A stretch of 34,668 bases of DNA from Dehalococcoidia bacterium (lineage in GTDB: Bacteria; Chloroflexota; Dehalococcoidia; UBA2979): positions 1 through 34,668 of the forward strand of contig QZJI01000025.1 of NCBI GenBank assembly GCA_003599735.1, in the 5' to 3' direction. The notes under the pieces were generated by a model. That model saw nothing but the letters and a program-made list of their open reading frames with translations, was not told the origin of the DNA and made no database searches. Numbering within the stretch: the stretch's first letter is position 1; each line of letters starts with the position of its first letter. A program made the position numbers and the translations under genes. Below, in pieces: positions 8,662 through 16,724 of the stretch.

Positions 8662-9446
8662 GCGAGCGCCCCCATGATCTGTGCGTACTCGTCGTCGTCC
8701 GGGATGCGATGGTGCCACTTCCCATGCCCCTCGGTGATCCCACCGCCACGGCCCTTCACCGTGTGGGCGACAATCACATGGGGACGGCCACGCGGCGCGA
8801 ACTCCACCCGCTCGATCGCGGCCCCGATCGCCGCCTCGTCGTGCCCGTCGACCTCCTGCACCGTCCACCCGAAGGCCGCCCAGCGCGCCGGCAGGTCGTC
8901 GATCGGCAGCAACTGCGCTCCCGACCGGTTCCAGTCCACGAACACGCAGAGATTGCCCAACTGCAGGTTGGCCGCGAGGTTCGCCGCTTCCCACACCGTG
9001 CCTTCGTGGCACTCGCCGTCGCCGACGAGCGAGAACACGCGGTTCGGGCGGCCATCCATGCGCAGGCCGAGCGCGATGCCCGTCGCGTAGGGAAAGCCGT
9101 GCCCGAGCGAGCCGGTCGAGGCCTCGACCCCGGGCACCTTGGTGTAGTCCGGATGCTCGCCCAGGATCCCGCCCTGGCGGCAGAAACCCGCGAGGTCCTC
9201 GTCGCTCAGGAACCCTCGTTCGTGCAGGACTGCGTATAGGGCGACGCAGCCATGGCCCTTCGACAGAACGAAGTAGTCCCGCTCATCCCAATCCGGCCGA
9301 GTCGGGTCGACGCGCAGGACACCCCGGTACAGCACCGCAAGGATGTCGACGATCGAAAACGCGCTGGGGATGTGGCCGTCTCGGCCCTCCCGCACGAGGT
9401 TGACGATCCGTCGACGCAGTTCGAGGTTGGGGACAGTTGCCGTCAT
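8658..9446 (-). CDS. Transketolase-like protein, N-terminal TPP-binding subunit
   Basis: This 262-residue protein corresponds to the TPP-binding domain of transketolase. LSKGHG is at 62-67, STGSLGHG at 110-117, and the diphosphate/Mg motif runs from GDGECHEG (142-149) to N173. The start is ATG 9446 with AGAGG upstream; the reading frame extends to 9692 but that part lies in the neighbouring SDR and is ignored. It overlaps its partner subunit by 4 nt, so a 1:1 complex is expected. Substrates are unknown. The position between an SDR and two C-methyltransferase genes makes a biosynthetic rather than a pentose-phosphate role likely, though both are chemically possible. Confidence 0.88.
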   Translation of the reverse strand: MTATVPNLELRRRIVNLVREGRDGHIPSAFSIVDILAVLYRGVLRVDPTRPDWDERDYFVLSKGHGCVALYAVLHERGFLSDEDLAGFCRQGGILGEHPDYTKVPGVEASTGSLGHGFPYATGIALGLRMDGRPNRVFSLVGDGECHEGTVWEAANLAANLQLGNLCVFVDWNRSGAQLLPIDDLPARWAAFGWTVQEVDGHDEAAIGAAIERVEFAPRGRPHVIVAHTVKGRGGGITEGHGKWHHRIPDDDEYAQIMGALA

Positions 9447-9499
9447 CGACCCTCTCCGCGAAGACTCTGAGTCATCCCGCACAACATGGATGACCGGTA

Positions 9500-10276
9500 T
9501 TACCCAAAGAAGCCTCGGCCCTGCCCGCCGTCGACCGGCACGATCGACCCGATGCAGAACGAGGCGTGCTCCGAGCAGAGGAACGCGACGAGACGCGACA
9601 CTTCGTCGACATGCCCGAATCGATGGATGGCCATACGGTCCGCCAGGTACTTCTCCACGTGCTCGGGCCGCTCCGCGGAGGCCACCTCCCAATAGCCACC
9701 CTCCGTCATCACGGCCCCTGGAAGGACGGCTGTGACCACGACCCCGTCAGGCGCGACGACGCGGCCCAGACTTCGGGTGTAGGCGTTCAGCGCAGCCTTC
9801 ACGGAGCAGTACGGAATGGGGCCGTGGTTCTCGACCGCTGAGATCGAGGAGATGTGCACGACCCGTCCCCATCTCTGCTCGCGCATATGGGGCAACAGCA
9901 GCAGGTTCAGCTCGATCGCGACCTCGATGTTGAAGCGCGAGACCCGCCGCCAGTCTTCGAGGGAGCAGAAGGGATCGGTGATGTCGAGCGTGCCACCCAT
10001 GTTGTGGACGACGATGTCGATCGGTCCGAACCCACGCCTCCGGAGTTCTTGCTCGAACGCCGCGGGGGCGCCCTCGGGGGTCAGGTCCATTGCGATGGCG
10101 AGGTGCCCGACGCCCACGCCGCCCATGGACGTCACCGTCTCGTCGACATCCGCCAGCGTGCGCGCCACGACGGCCACACGGGCGCCCTCAGCGGCCAGCG
10201 CCTGCGCGATGCCTCGTCCGATGCCTCGTCCGCCGCCGGTGACCAGCGCGTTCCGCCCAGCGAGACCGAGGTCCAT
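9500..10276 (-). CDS. Short-chain dehydrogenase/reductase
   Basis: This 258-residue classical SDR has the cofactor motif GGGRGIG (14-20) and the catalytic residues S143 or S144, Y156 and K160 (YCSVK). HNMGG at 91-95 replaces the usual NNAG. The C-terminus GSIVPVDGG is typical of FabG-like oxidoreductases. An arginine (R39 in VVART) after the second strand favours NADP(H). It would reduce or oxidise a carbonyl on a sugar or a two-carbon side chain; in this context, reduction of a keto branch is attractive but unproven. ATG 10276 has AGGAA seven bases upstream. It lies 34 bp downstream of the second C-methyltransferase and 53 bp upstream of the transketolase. Confidence 0.85.
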   Translation of the reverse strand: MDLGLAGRNALVTGGGRGIGRGIAQALAAEGARVAVVARTLADVDETVTSMGGVGVGHLAIAMDLTPEGAPAAFEQELRRRGFGPIDIVVHNMGGTLDITDPFCSLEDWRRVSRFNIEVAIELNLLLLPHMREQRWGRVVHISSISAVENHGPIPYCSVKAALNAYTRSLGRVVAPDGVVVTAVLPGAVMTEGGYWEVASAERPEHVEKYLADRMAIHRFGHVDEVSRLVAFLCSEHASFCIGSIVPVDGGQGRGFFG

Positions 10277-10310
10277 GGGATGTTCCTTCGATCGGCAGGC
10301 GCGGCGCCCG

Positions 10311-11477
10311 TCAGATGTACGACAACGGGAGGAGCGTATCGCGGGGCTGATCCCCCAGCAACCGCCGGAGGATCGGCGTGGCGTTGTCGAGCGCCGTGAT
10401 CACCACGGTCCCGTCGCGCCACCCTGGGACGTTGCTGGGATGCCGCACCGTCAGCGGCAGGTTGGCGTAACGCCAACCGTCCTTGGACTCATCGTCGTCG
10501 AGGACGACCTCCATCGCACCGAGCCCACCGAGGTGGTAGGCAAGGTTCGGAAGCAACTGCGCGGCCCCGTATCCGGCCACAGGCAGGGTTGCCGCTGTGA
10601 GCAATTCACCCGTTGCCTCCGCCAGCCGGCGAAATTGCGCGTAACGCGCGAGGACACCTGCCCGCGTGACCACCGGCGCGCTGGGTGCTGCCGGACTCTC
10701 CCCGCTGGCACGCCGGAACGCAATCAAGATCGCCCCCCAGTGCTGGGGGTGCTCAACACTGGCGACATACTCCCCGCCGCACTCCGCGAGGAGCCTGAAC
10801 AGTGAAGCGCGCGAGAAGTACTGGAGATGGTGGTGGAAAATCTGGTCAAAGCGCAGCCGCCCCAGAAGCCGGTCAAACCCCGGGACTTCAAACACCAGGA
10901 GCCCATCGGCAGCGACGGCGTCGAGCGCCTGACGGATCACCGCGCGGGGGTCGGGGACATGCTCCAGCGTGTGCCGGCACAGCACGAGATCGACAGGCCC
11001 CCCCTCAAGGGCTGTCAGGTCGACGGCCTCGACGGTGGCCCCCAATACCACCACTCCCGGCTCGACAGGCGGGGGGGCATCGGCCCAGACGGGATCGATG
11101 CCGGTGCGTGCCCCAACGCGGCCCCCGATCTGCCGGAGCAAGTGCAGATCGTTGCAGCCGATGTCGACTGCGTGCCGAAACCGACGACCCGGCGCAACGC
11201 GCTCAAGAAAGTCGGTGAAGAACGCGGTCCCGGATTGCGCACAATGACTTGCCGCTGTGCGGAACGTGTAGTCACCGGCATAGAGTATTTCCGGGGGCAG
11301 GGCACGACCGAGCTGCGCATGCCCGCAGCCGTCGCAGAGAAGCAGTTCCTGATCTGCAGCCGTCGTCGCGGGTGCCGAGTGTCCGGGACGCAGATAGAGG
11401 CCAGTGAGCGGTAGCTGCGGTAGGGCGATGACCGAGGTCGATGGGCCGCCGCAGACCGCACAAGCAGAGACCTTCAT
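10311..11477 (-). CDS. Sugar C-methyltransferase with N-terminal zinc-binding domain (copy 2)
   Basis: This 388-residue protein is a clear paralogue of 5929-7122, with the same zinc ribbon (C6/C9 and C48/C51), SAM motif VDIGCND (104-110), CRHTLEH (167-173) and C-terminal VAGYGAAQ and LDDDESKDG segments. The notable difference is at the catalytic stretch, where copy 1 reads HEH and this copy reads HHH (215-217), losing the conserved glutamate. It is also richer in G+C (10861-10920 is 40/60). It may methylate another position, carry out another step, or be a weakened copy. ATG 11477 has no strong ribosome binding site but the zinc ribbon starts immediately. The 4,6-dehydratase-like gene lies 45 bp upstream. 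Confidence 0.87.
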   Translation of the reverse strand: MKVSACAVCGGPSTSVIALPQLPLTGLYLRPGHSAPATTAADQELLLCDGCGHAQLGRALPPEILYAGDYTFRTAASHCAQSGTAFFTDFLERVAPGRRFRHAVDIGCNDLHLLRQIGGRVGARTGIDPVWADAPPPVEPGVVVLGATVEAVDLTALEGGPVDLVLCRHTLEHVPDPRAVIRQALDAVAADGLLVFEVPGFDRLLGRLRFDQIFHHHLQYFSRASLFRLLAECGGEYVASVEHPQHWGAILIAFRRASGESPAAPSAPVVTRAGVLARYAQFRRLAEATGELLTAATLPVAGYGAAQLLPNLAYHLGGLGAMEVVLDDDESKDGWRYANLPLTVRHPSNVPGWRDGTVVITALDNATPILRRLLGDQPRDTLLPLSYI

Positions 11478-11522
11478 GCCCGGACCGTCCCCCGCGCCGT
11501 CCGAGGCGACCCCGCCCCACCA

Positions 11523-12527
11523 CTAAGCACGGTGGACATACTCAAGCGGCTCCCCCTGGATCGCGTCCCAGTGCTCATCCACCCAGCGCGCCACCGCCGC
11601 CAGACCCTCGTCGAGGCCCACCTCAGGCCGCCAGCCGAACTCCGTGCGGGCCCGCGTGGAATCGATCACGTACGCCGCATCCTGGCCCAGGCGCTCGCCC
11701 ACCTCACGCGTCGCCGTCGCGAAATCGCAACCCATCGCCACGCACATCCGCGCCACCACATCCCGCACCGCCACGCCCGCGTCCGGCGACAGGTGGTAAA
11801 GCAAACCGTCGCGCCCTCGCTCCATCGCTGCCAGCTCGCCGCGCGAGACATCGCGGATGTGGATGTACGACTTCACCGCATGCCCGCCCCCGTGCAACTC
11901 GATCGTCTTCCCGAGGCGCAGATAGATCGCCGTGCGCGGGATGATCTTGAACAACTGCTGGTGCGCGCCGTACACATTCGTCGCGCGGATCATCACCGCC
12001 GGGAACCCGAAGTTCTTCACGTAGGTCATCAACGAGAGGTCCCCGGCGGCCTTGCTCGCGGCATACGGCGTCGTCGGGTTCAGCGGCGCATCCTCCGTCA
12101 CCCGCCCCTCGCACGTCCCATATACCTCAGGCGACGAGATGTGCACGTAGCGACGCAGGTACCGCCGGTCCTTCAGCGCATTGAAGAGCGCCGTCAGCGC
12201 CACCGCATTCGTCTGGAACCACTGTTCAGGATGCTCCCAGGACGGGGCCACCTCACTCTGCGCCGCAAAGTTCACGATGAACGCCGGCTCGAACTCGTCG
12301 AGCGCCGCAAGCAGCGCCGGCTGGTCGTGGTTGAGGTCGGCCTGCATGAACCGGAAGTGGTCGCGTCCGTGGCGCAGGTAGGGGAGGAACAGCGGCCCCT
12401 TCTCCGGCGACCGCGACACCCCGAGCACCTCGTACCGCCCGGTCTCCAGCAGCAGGTCGACGAAGTCGCTCCCCGAGAACGAGTTGCTCCCGATGACCGC
12501 GACTCGCTCACGCTGGCCTGATGTCAT
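11523..12527 (-). CDS. NDP-sugar 4,6-dehydratase-like SDR
   Basis: This 334-residue extended SDR has GSNSFSGS (13-20) in place of the usual GxxGxxG, FAAQSEVAPSW (87-97) as in GDP-mannose and dTDP-glucose dehydratases, SSPEVYG (131-137), and catalytic Y155 and K159 (YAASK). The glutamate of the dehydratase triad (E134) is retained, but the aspartate found before it in RmlB is a proline here. It probably makes a 4-keto-6-deoxy sugar, the usual substrate of C-methyltransferases, which fits its place just upstream of one. Epimerase activity without dehydration is the alternative. ATG 12527 has GGGGAG upstream; the E1 beta gene stops 15 bp before. Confidence 0.85.
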   Translation of the reverse strand: MTSGQRERVAVIGSNSFSGSDFVDLLLETGRYEVLGVSRSPEKGPLFLPYLRHGRDHFRFMQADLNHDQPALLAALDEFEPAFIVNFAAQSEVAPSWEHPEQWFQTNAVALTALFNALKDRRYLRRYVHISSPEVYGTCEGRVTEDAPLNPTTPYAASKAAGDLSLMTYVKNFGFPAVMIRATNVYGAHQQLFKIIPRTAIYLRLGKTIELHGGGHAVKSYIHIRDVSRGELAAMERGRDGLLYHLSPDAGVAVRDVVARMCVAMGCDFATATREVGERLGQDAAYVIDSTRARTEFGWRPEVGLDEGLAAVARWVDEHWDAIQGEPLEYVHRA

Positions 12528-12542
12528 CTCAGCTCCCCGTGG

Positions 12543-13601
12543 CTAGAACGGCCCGCGGAACGAGGGGCTCGGCTGGTCGCCGTAGCCACTCTCCCGCCAT
12601 TGCGGAGGCACAGACTGCGGCGGCAGGCCGAGCATATCGCGGACGGTCGCGACGATCTCCGGCACACCGGGGTAGTACCGCTGCGCCGCCGGCCACGAGG
12701 TCGGCGTGTGCCGTTCCGGCAGCGTGATCCGCCGCGGCGCGGTGCTCAGCGACGCGTGCGCCTGCTCCGCGGCGATCGCCAGCACCTCGGAAGCGACGCC
12801 CGCGAAGCGCCAGCCGCCGTCGACGGCAAGGAGGCGGCGCGTGCGCCCCACGGAGGCAACGATCGCATGTTCATCGATCGGCTTGATCGAACGGAGGTCG
12901 ACCACCTCCGCCGAGACACCGTCCTCCGCCAGCCATTCCGCCGCGCGGAGCGCCTCCAGCGTCTGGTAGCCAGACGCCACCAGCGTGATATCGGAACCCT
13001 CTCGTGCCACGCGGGCCGCGCCAATCGGGACGGTGTAAGTCCCGGCCGGCACGTCGCCGACGACGCCGTGCAACCAGCGGTGCTCGATGTAGATGACGAC
13101 ATCGTCGTCCTGGACCGCGGCGGTAAGCAGGCCCTTCGCGTCATGGGGCGTCGAGGGCATCACGACCTTGAGGCCGGGGACGTGGCCGAACAGGGAGTGG
13201 AGGCTCTGCGAGTGCTGAGGCCCTTGCCCCCAACCTCGTCCGACCATCAGTCTGACGACCAGGGGCACGCGCATCTGACCGCCAAACATCGCGTGCCACT
13301 TTGCCGCGTTGTTGAACAATTGGTCGAGGGAAAGCAGGGCGAAGTCAACACGCTGATGCGTGAGGATCGGTCGCTGGCCCGCGATCGCGGATCCGATGGC
13401 GACGCCGGTCATCGCGTTTTCGGAGGCCGGCATGTCCAGCACGCGATCCACCCCGTACGCCTCCTGCAGGCCGGTCGTGGTGCCGAAGATCCCCTTTGGG
13501 TCGGGGACGCCGAGCCCCATGAGGTAGACGCGCGGGTCAGCCTGCAAACACTGGTCGGTCGCCTCGCGGATCGCGGCTGCGAACGTGATCTCCCGCGTCA
13601 C
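12543..13601 (-). CDS. TPP-dependent 2-oxoacid dehydrogenase E1 beta-like subunit
   Basis: This 352-residue protein resembles the beta subunit of pyruvate/acetoin dehydrogenase E1, with transketolase-type pyrimidine-binding and C-terminal domains. The conserved glutamate contacting TPP is E61 in DMPASENAMTG. It pairs with the alpha subunit immediately upstream (GTGA overlap, so GTG 13601 is the start). No lipoyl E2 or E3 gene is present, which argues against an ordinary 2-oxoacid dehydrogenase complex. Similar orphan pairs in sugar pathways (AviB1/AviB2 of avilamycin, from memory) transfer an acetyl unit from pyruvate onto a keto sugar. The last 40 or so residues form a proline- and serine-rich tail of unknown role. 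Confidence 0.85.
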   Translation of the reverse strand: MTREITFAAAIREATDQCLQADPRVYLMGLGVPDPKGIFGTTTGLQEAYGVDRVLDMPASENAMTGVAIGSAIAGQRPILTHQRVDFALLSLDQLFNNAAKWHAMFGGQMRVPLVVRLMVGRGWGQGPQHSQSLHSLFGHVPGLKVVMPSTPHDAKGLLTAAVQDDDVVIYIEHRWLHGVVGDVPAGTYTVPIGAARVAREGSDITLVASGYQTLEALRAAEWLAEDGVSAEVVDLRSIKPIDEHAIVASVGRTRRLLAVDGGWRFAGVASEVLAIAAEQAHASLSTAPRRITLPERHTPTSWPAAQRYYPGVPEIVATVRDMLGLPPQSVPPQWRESGYGDQPSPSFRGPF

Positions 13602-14608
13602 CGAGGATTCACCAGCGGTGATGCGTACGCCGCAGGCAAGTCCCGGTCCTCGGGAAACGGGCTGGCGAGGGCGAAGGCGAAGGCGTCGTCCACCTCTGCA
13701 GCGATCCGCAAGCGCGTCGCGTCGATGCTCGCCACCGTCGCCTCACCCGCCGCGATCACCCGCGCGGTCTCCCGCTCGACGGGACACCGCTCACGCCACA
13801 CCTCGAACTCCGCCTCGCTGCGGTAGCCGATGTCGTTGTCGTAGTTCGGCCCGCAGTGCTCCAGCCAGCGGTACGTCGACAGTTCGAGGAGTGTCGGGCC
13901 GTCGCCAGAGCGGGCGCGCGCGACCGCGCGCGTGGCAAGATCGCGCACCAGTCGCACATCATTCCCGTCACCCCGCTCCGCCGCGAGCCCCATCGACCGT
14001 CCGAGGGCGACGAGGTCGCGGCCGGCCGGCTGACGCACCTCGCGCGGCGAGTAGACGGAGTAGAGATTGTCCTCGCAGATGAACACAAGAGGCAGTCGGT
14101 GGAGCGCAGCGAAGTTGAGCGTTTCGTAGAAGACGCCCTCCTCGGTCGTCCCGTCGCCAAAAAAGACCGCCGTCACGCGGCCGTCGCCGCGCTGTTTCGA
14201 TGCGAACGCGACGCCCGCGCCGACAGGGATGCTGCCGCCGACGATCGGCGTGGATCCGAGGAAGCCCGCTTCCATGTCCACGAGGTGCATCGACCCGCCC
14301 ATGCCGCCTGAACACCCGGTGGCGCGTCCGTGGATCTCCGCGATCATCGCCCGGAGGTCGCCGCCCTTGGCGAGATAGTGCGCGTGCGCCCGGTGCGTGG
14401 ATAGCACCGCGTCACGACGGTCGAGGGCGCTGGCGACACCTACCGCCACGGCTTCCTGCCCGATGCTGAGGTGGACCGGACAGCGCATCTCCTCGTGGTG
14501 GTAGCGCGAGGCAATCGCTTCCTCCACCATCCGGATGCGCAGCATTCCGTAGAGGAGCGACTGGCCCACGTCGGCGGCGTCTGCGGGCCGGGCGGGAATC
14601 GTGCTCAC
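13598..14608 (-). CDS. TPP-dependent 2-oxoacid dehydrogenase E1 alpha-like subunit
   Basis: This 336-residue protein carries the TPP diphosphate/Mg motif GDGTTEEG (151-158) running to N181, plus HLSIGQEAV (46-54) and the glycine-rich GCSGGMGGSMH (98-108) of E1 alpha subunits. With the beta subunit it should form an alpha2beta2 enzyme that decarboxylates a 2-oxoacid and passes on the activated aldehyde. The region usually phosphorylated in E1 alpha is not clearly kept. GTG 14608 has GAGGAGG at five-base spacing. The neighbours are sugar epimerases and dehydratases rather than E2/E3, so the acceptor is more likely a sugar than lipoamide. Confidence 0.87.
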   Translation of the reverse strand: MSTIPARPADAADVGQSLLYGMLRIRMVEEAIASRYHHEEMRCPVHLSIGQEAVAVGVASALDRRDAVLSTHRAHAHYLAKGGDLRAMIAEIHGRATGCSGGMGGSMHLVDMEAGFLGSTPIVGGSIPVGAGVAFASKQRGDGRVTAVFFGDGTTEEGVFYETLNFAALHRLPLVFICEDNLYSVYSPREVRQPAGRDLVALGRSMGLAAERGDGNDVRLVRDLATRAVARARSGDGPTLLELSTYRWLEHCGPNYDNDIGYRSEAEFEVWRERCPVERETARVIAAGEATVASIDATRLRIAAEVDDAFAFALASPFPEDRDLPAAYASPLVNPR

Positions 14609-14628
14609 CGGGCCCTCCTCGTCGCGGC

Positions 14629-15639
14629 TCAGGCGAGCCCGAGGCGCTGCATACGGCGGATGTTGTAGTAGCGGTCGTCGGTCATCGCGCCCGGCACCAG
14701 CCCGGTGTCGAACGCGTGGACGAGGTCGCGCACGGCGTCCTCGATCGAGTGCTTCGGCTCGAAGCCCAGGACACGGGCGATCTTCGCGGATGAAATATGG
14801 TACGAGCGGTTGTCGTCCGTGGGCGTGCGACGGATCTCGACATCCTCGCCCACGACACGGCGCACCATCTCCGCGATCTGCATCACCGAGTGGTTTTCGT
14901 ACCCAGCGTTGAACACCTCACCGTCGACAAGGTCGTGCGGCCACTGGAGCGACTGGACATACAGGTCCATTACGTCGTCGATGTGGATGTTCGGCCGCAT
15001 CTGGTCGCCACCGAATACGTTGATCACGCGGTTATGGGCCGCGTGGTTCGTCAGGATATTTACCGCGAGGTCGAGCCGCAGCCGCGGCGAGTACCCGCAG
15101 ACCGTGGCGGGCCGCAGGATGATCGTCGTCCAGTCGGGCGAACGGTGTTCGAGCAGCAGCGACTCCCCCAGCGCCTTGTACTTCGAGTAGTCGGTGAGCG
15201 GCTCCAGTGGCAGCTCTTCTGTCACGTTCGGCTCTGCCTTGACGCCGTACACGCTCGACGACGAGGCGAACACGAACCGTCGGACGCCCGCCGCGCGAGC
15301 GGCATTGATCAGGAGCTCCATCGAGTCATAGTTGATCGATTTCCCGAGCTCCGGGTCGAGTTCGAATGACGGATCGTTCGAGATGCAAGCGAGGTGGATG
15401 ACGGCGGAGCAGCCCTCGACGGCACTGCGTACCGCTGCCGCGTCACGCAAGTCGCCGTGGATCTGCCGCAGGCCGGGATTGCCGGCAACGGGTGCGAGTG
15501 TGTCGCCGTAGATATAGAGGTCGAGCACGTTCACGTCGTACCCGGCGTCGAGGAGTCGCGGCACCAGCACGGACCCGACATATCCGGCGCCGCCGGTCAC
15601 GAGCACGCGCTCGCCAGGAGTGACCTCGCGCACGCTCAT
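14629..15639 (-). CDS. NAD-dependent nucleotide-sugar epimerase/dehydratase
   Basis: This 336-residue extended SDR has GGAGYVG (16-22), the SSSSVYG motif (126-132) and catalytic Y151 and K155 (YSKYK). HLACISNDPSFELDP (82-96) is characteristic of a subgroup of epimerases and dehydratases in glycan clusters. It acts on an NDP-sugar in the cytoplasm; the reaction (4-epimerisation, 4,6-dehydration or C4 reduction) cannot be fixed by eye. Its ATG overlaps the kinase stop by 4 nt. Because the kinase and the SIS isomerase lie directly upstream, modification of an NDP-heptose is a reasonable inference. Confidence 0.85.
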   Translation of the reverse strand: MSVREVTPGERVLVTGGAGYVGSVLVPRLLDAGYDVNVLDLYIYGDTLAPVAGNPGLRQIHGDLRDAAAVRSAVEGCSAVIHLACISNDPSFELDPELGKSINYDSMELLINAARAAGVRRFVFASSSSVYGVKAEPNVTEELPLEPLTDYSKYKALGESLLLEHRSPDWTTIILRPATVCGYSPRLRLDLAVNILTNHAAHNRVINVFGGDQMRPNIHIDDVMDLYVQSLQWPHDLVDGEVFNAGYENHSVMQIAEMVRRVVGEDVEIRRTPTDDNRSYHISSAKIARVLGFEPKHSIEDAVRDLVHAFDTGLVPGAMTDDRYYNIRRMQRLGLA

Positions 15640-16724
15640 TCACCTACCTCCGTCAGTAGCATCGTGATGTCGCGTTCGAGTGCCTCGCGGTCGACCGCGG
15701 TACGGTTCCCTACCACCGTCACCGCCTGTGCTCCCACAGCGTTGGCGATGAAGTTCACCGCGTCTGCCGGAACCCCCGCGGCTACGCACAGCGAGGCGAC
15801 GGCGAAGACGGCGTCCCCGGCGCCCATACGGTCCACGACGCGGAACGCGAGCGACGGGCATTCGTCGGTGCCGGCGGTGGTGTGGAGCAATGCTCCGGAC
15901 TTGCCGCGCGTCACCAACGTAGCCCGCGTGCCGAGGAGCCCGCTCAGCTCCTCCAGCAACCCGGGCAGGGGGCCTTCGCGGTCGCGCCGGTCGAGGCGGA
16001 TCTCGCGCTCCTGGATTGAGACAAAGTCGGCGCGCTGATACTTCGTGATGGTGTGGAAACCGAGGTTCGCCGAGTTCGTCTGCGCGTTGACCGCGAGGAA
16101 TCGTGCCCCACCCTCGATCGCCCGCGCCGCGGCCGGAGAGATCAAGCCATGCCCGAAGTCCGCCACAACCACAACATCGACCTGAGGCAGGAGTTCCTCT
16201 AGGTTCGCGAGGAACGCGGCCTCGTTGTCGATACCCAGTACGGAGTCGTTGAACTCGTAAACCTCAAGGAGGCGCGCCGCCGTGTAGTTGTCGATGAAAC
16301 GCCGTTTCACGATCGTCGGTGAGCCGGCCTTGTAGATGAACCGCGGCTGCACGTGCTCGTGCAGGTGCTCACGGATGAAGGCGTCTCGGCTCTCCCGCTC
16401 GCCCAACGCCGTCAGAAGATCGACGCGATTCGCGAAGGCGCCCGCATGGTTGGCGACCGCCACTGCCCCGCCGGCCTGTGACTCCTGTGACAGCGCGCGC
16501 ACGGCAATGACCGCGTCCTTCGCGGATTTCCCCATCGGCTCGACATAGGCGTATTCATCGATGATCGCCTCACCGATGACCGCAACCCGCCCGCCGGATG
16601 CGGCGTCCAGAAAACCAACCACATCCGATGCGGAGTACCGCCGCCGGAAATCGACGAGGTACCGGCGTGCCTCCGATGAGAGGTCCGACGCGAGAGTGTG
16701 GTGGGGCATGTGGTGGTCGCTCAC
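15636..16724 (-). CDS. PfkB/ribokinase-family sugar kinase (HldE N-domain-like)
   Basis: This 362-residue kinase has an early strand VAVIGEAIIDEY (47-58), the substrate-side glycine pair in AGGAVAVANHAG (84-95) and the ATP-site anion hole and base GAGD (301-304, D304 catalytic). The IDEY and GGA-x-A-x-A-N pattern is closest to the D-beta-D-heptose 7-phosphate kinase domain of HldE/RfaE. The cytidylyltransferase-like second domain of HldE is absent, and an extra 45 or so residues precede the fold. The start is GTG 16724 in a GTGA overlap with the upstream epimerase; ATG 16709 is an alternative. It would make heptose 1,7-bisphosphate for the GmhB-like phosphatase at 601-1194. Confidence 0.83.
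   Translation of the reverse strand: MSDHHMPHHTLASDLSSEARRYLVDFRRRYSASDVVGFLDAASGGRVAVIGEAIIDEYAYVEPMGKSAKDAVIAVRALSQESQAGGAVAVANHAGAFANRVDLLTALGERESRDAFIREHLHEHVQPRFIYKAGSPTIVKRRFIDNYTAARLLEVYEFNDSVLGIDNEAAFLANLEELLPQVDVVVVADFGHGLISPAAARAIEGGARFLAVNAQTNSANLGFHTITKYQRADFVSIQEREIRLDRRDREGPLPGLLEELSGLLGTRATLVTRGKSGALLHTTAGTDECPSLAFRVVDRMGAGDAVFAVASLCVAAGVPADAVNFIANAVGAQAVTVVGNRTAVDREALERDITMLLTEVGE

Noticed and set aside
8662-9012. N-terminal extension of the transketolase C-terminal subunit
   Set aside because: It is the shadow of the N-terminal subunit gene; the GTGA overlap at 8661 gives the natural start.
12543-14608. Reading the E1 pair as an ordinary pyruvate or acetoin dehydrogenase
   Set aside because: No lipoyl E2 or E3 gene is present and all neighbours are sugar genes; kept only as an alternative.
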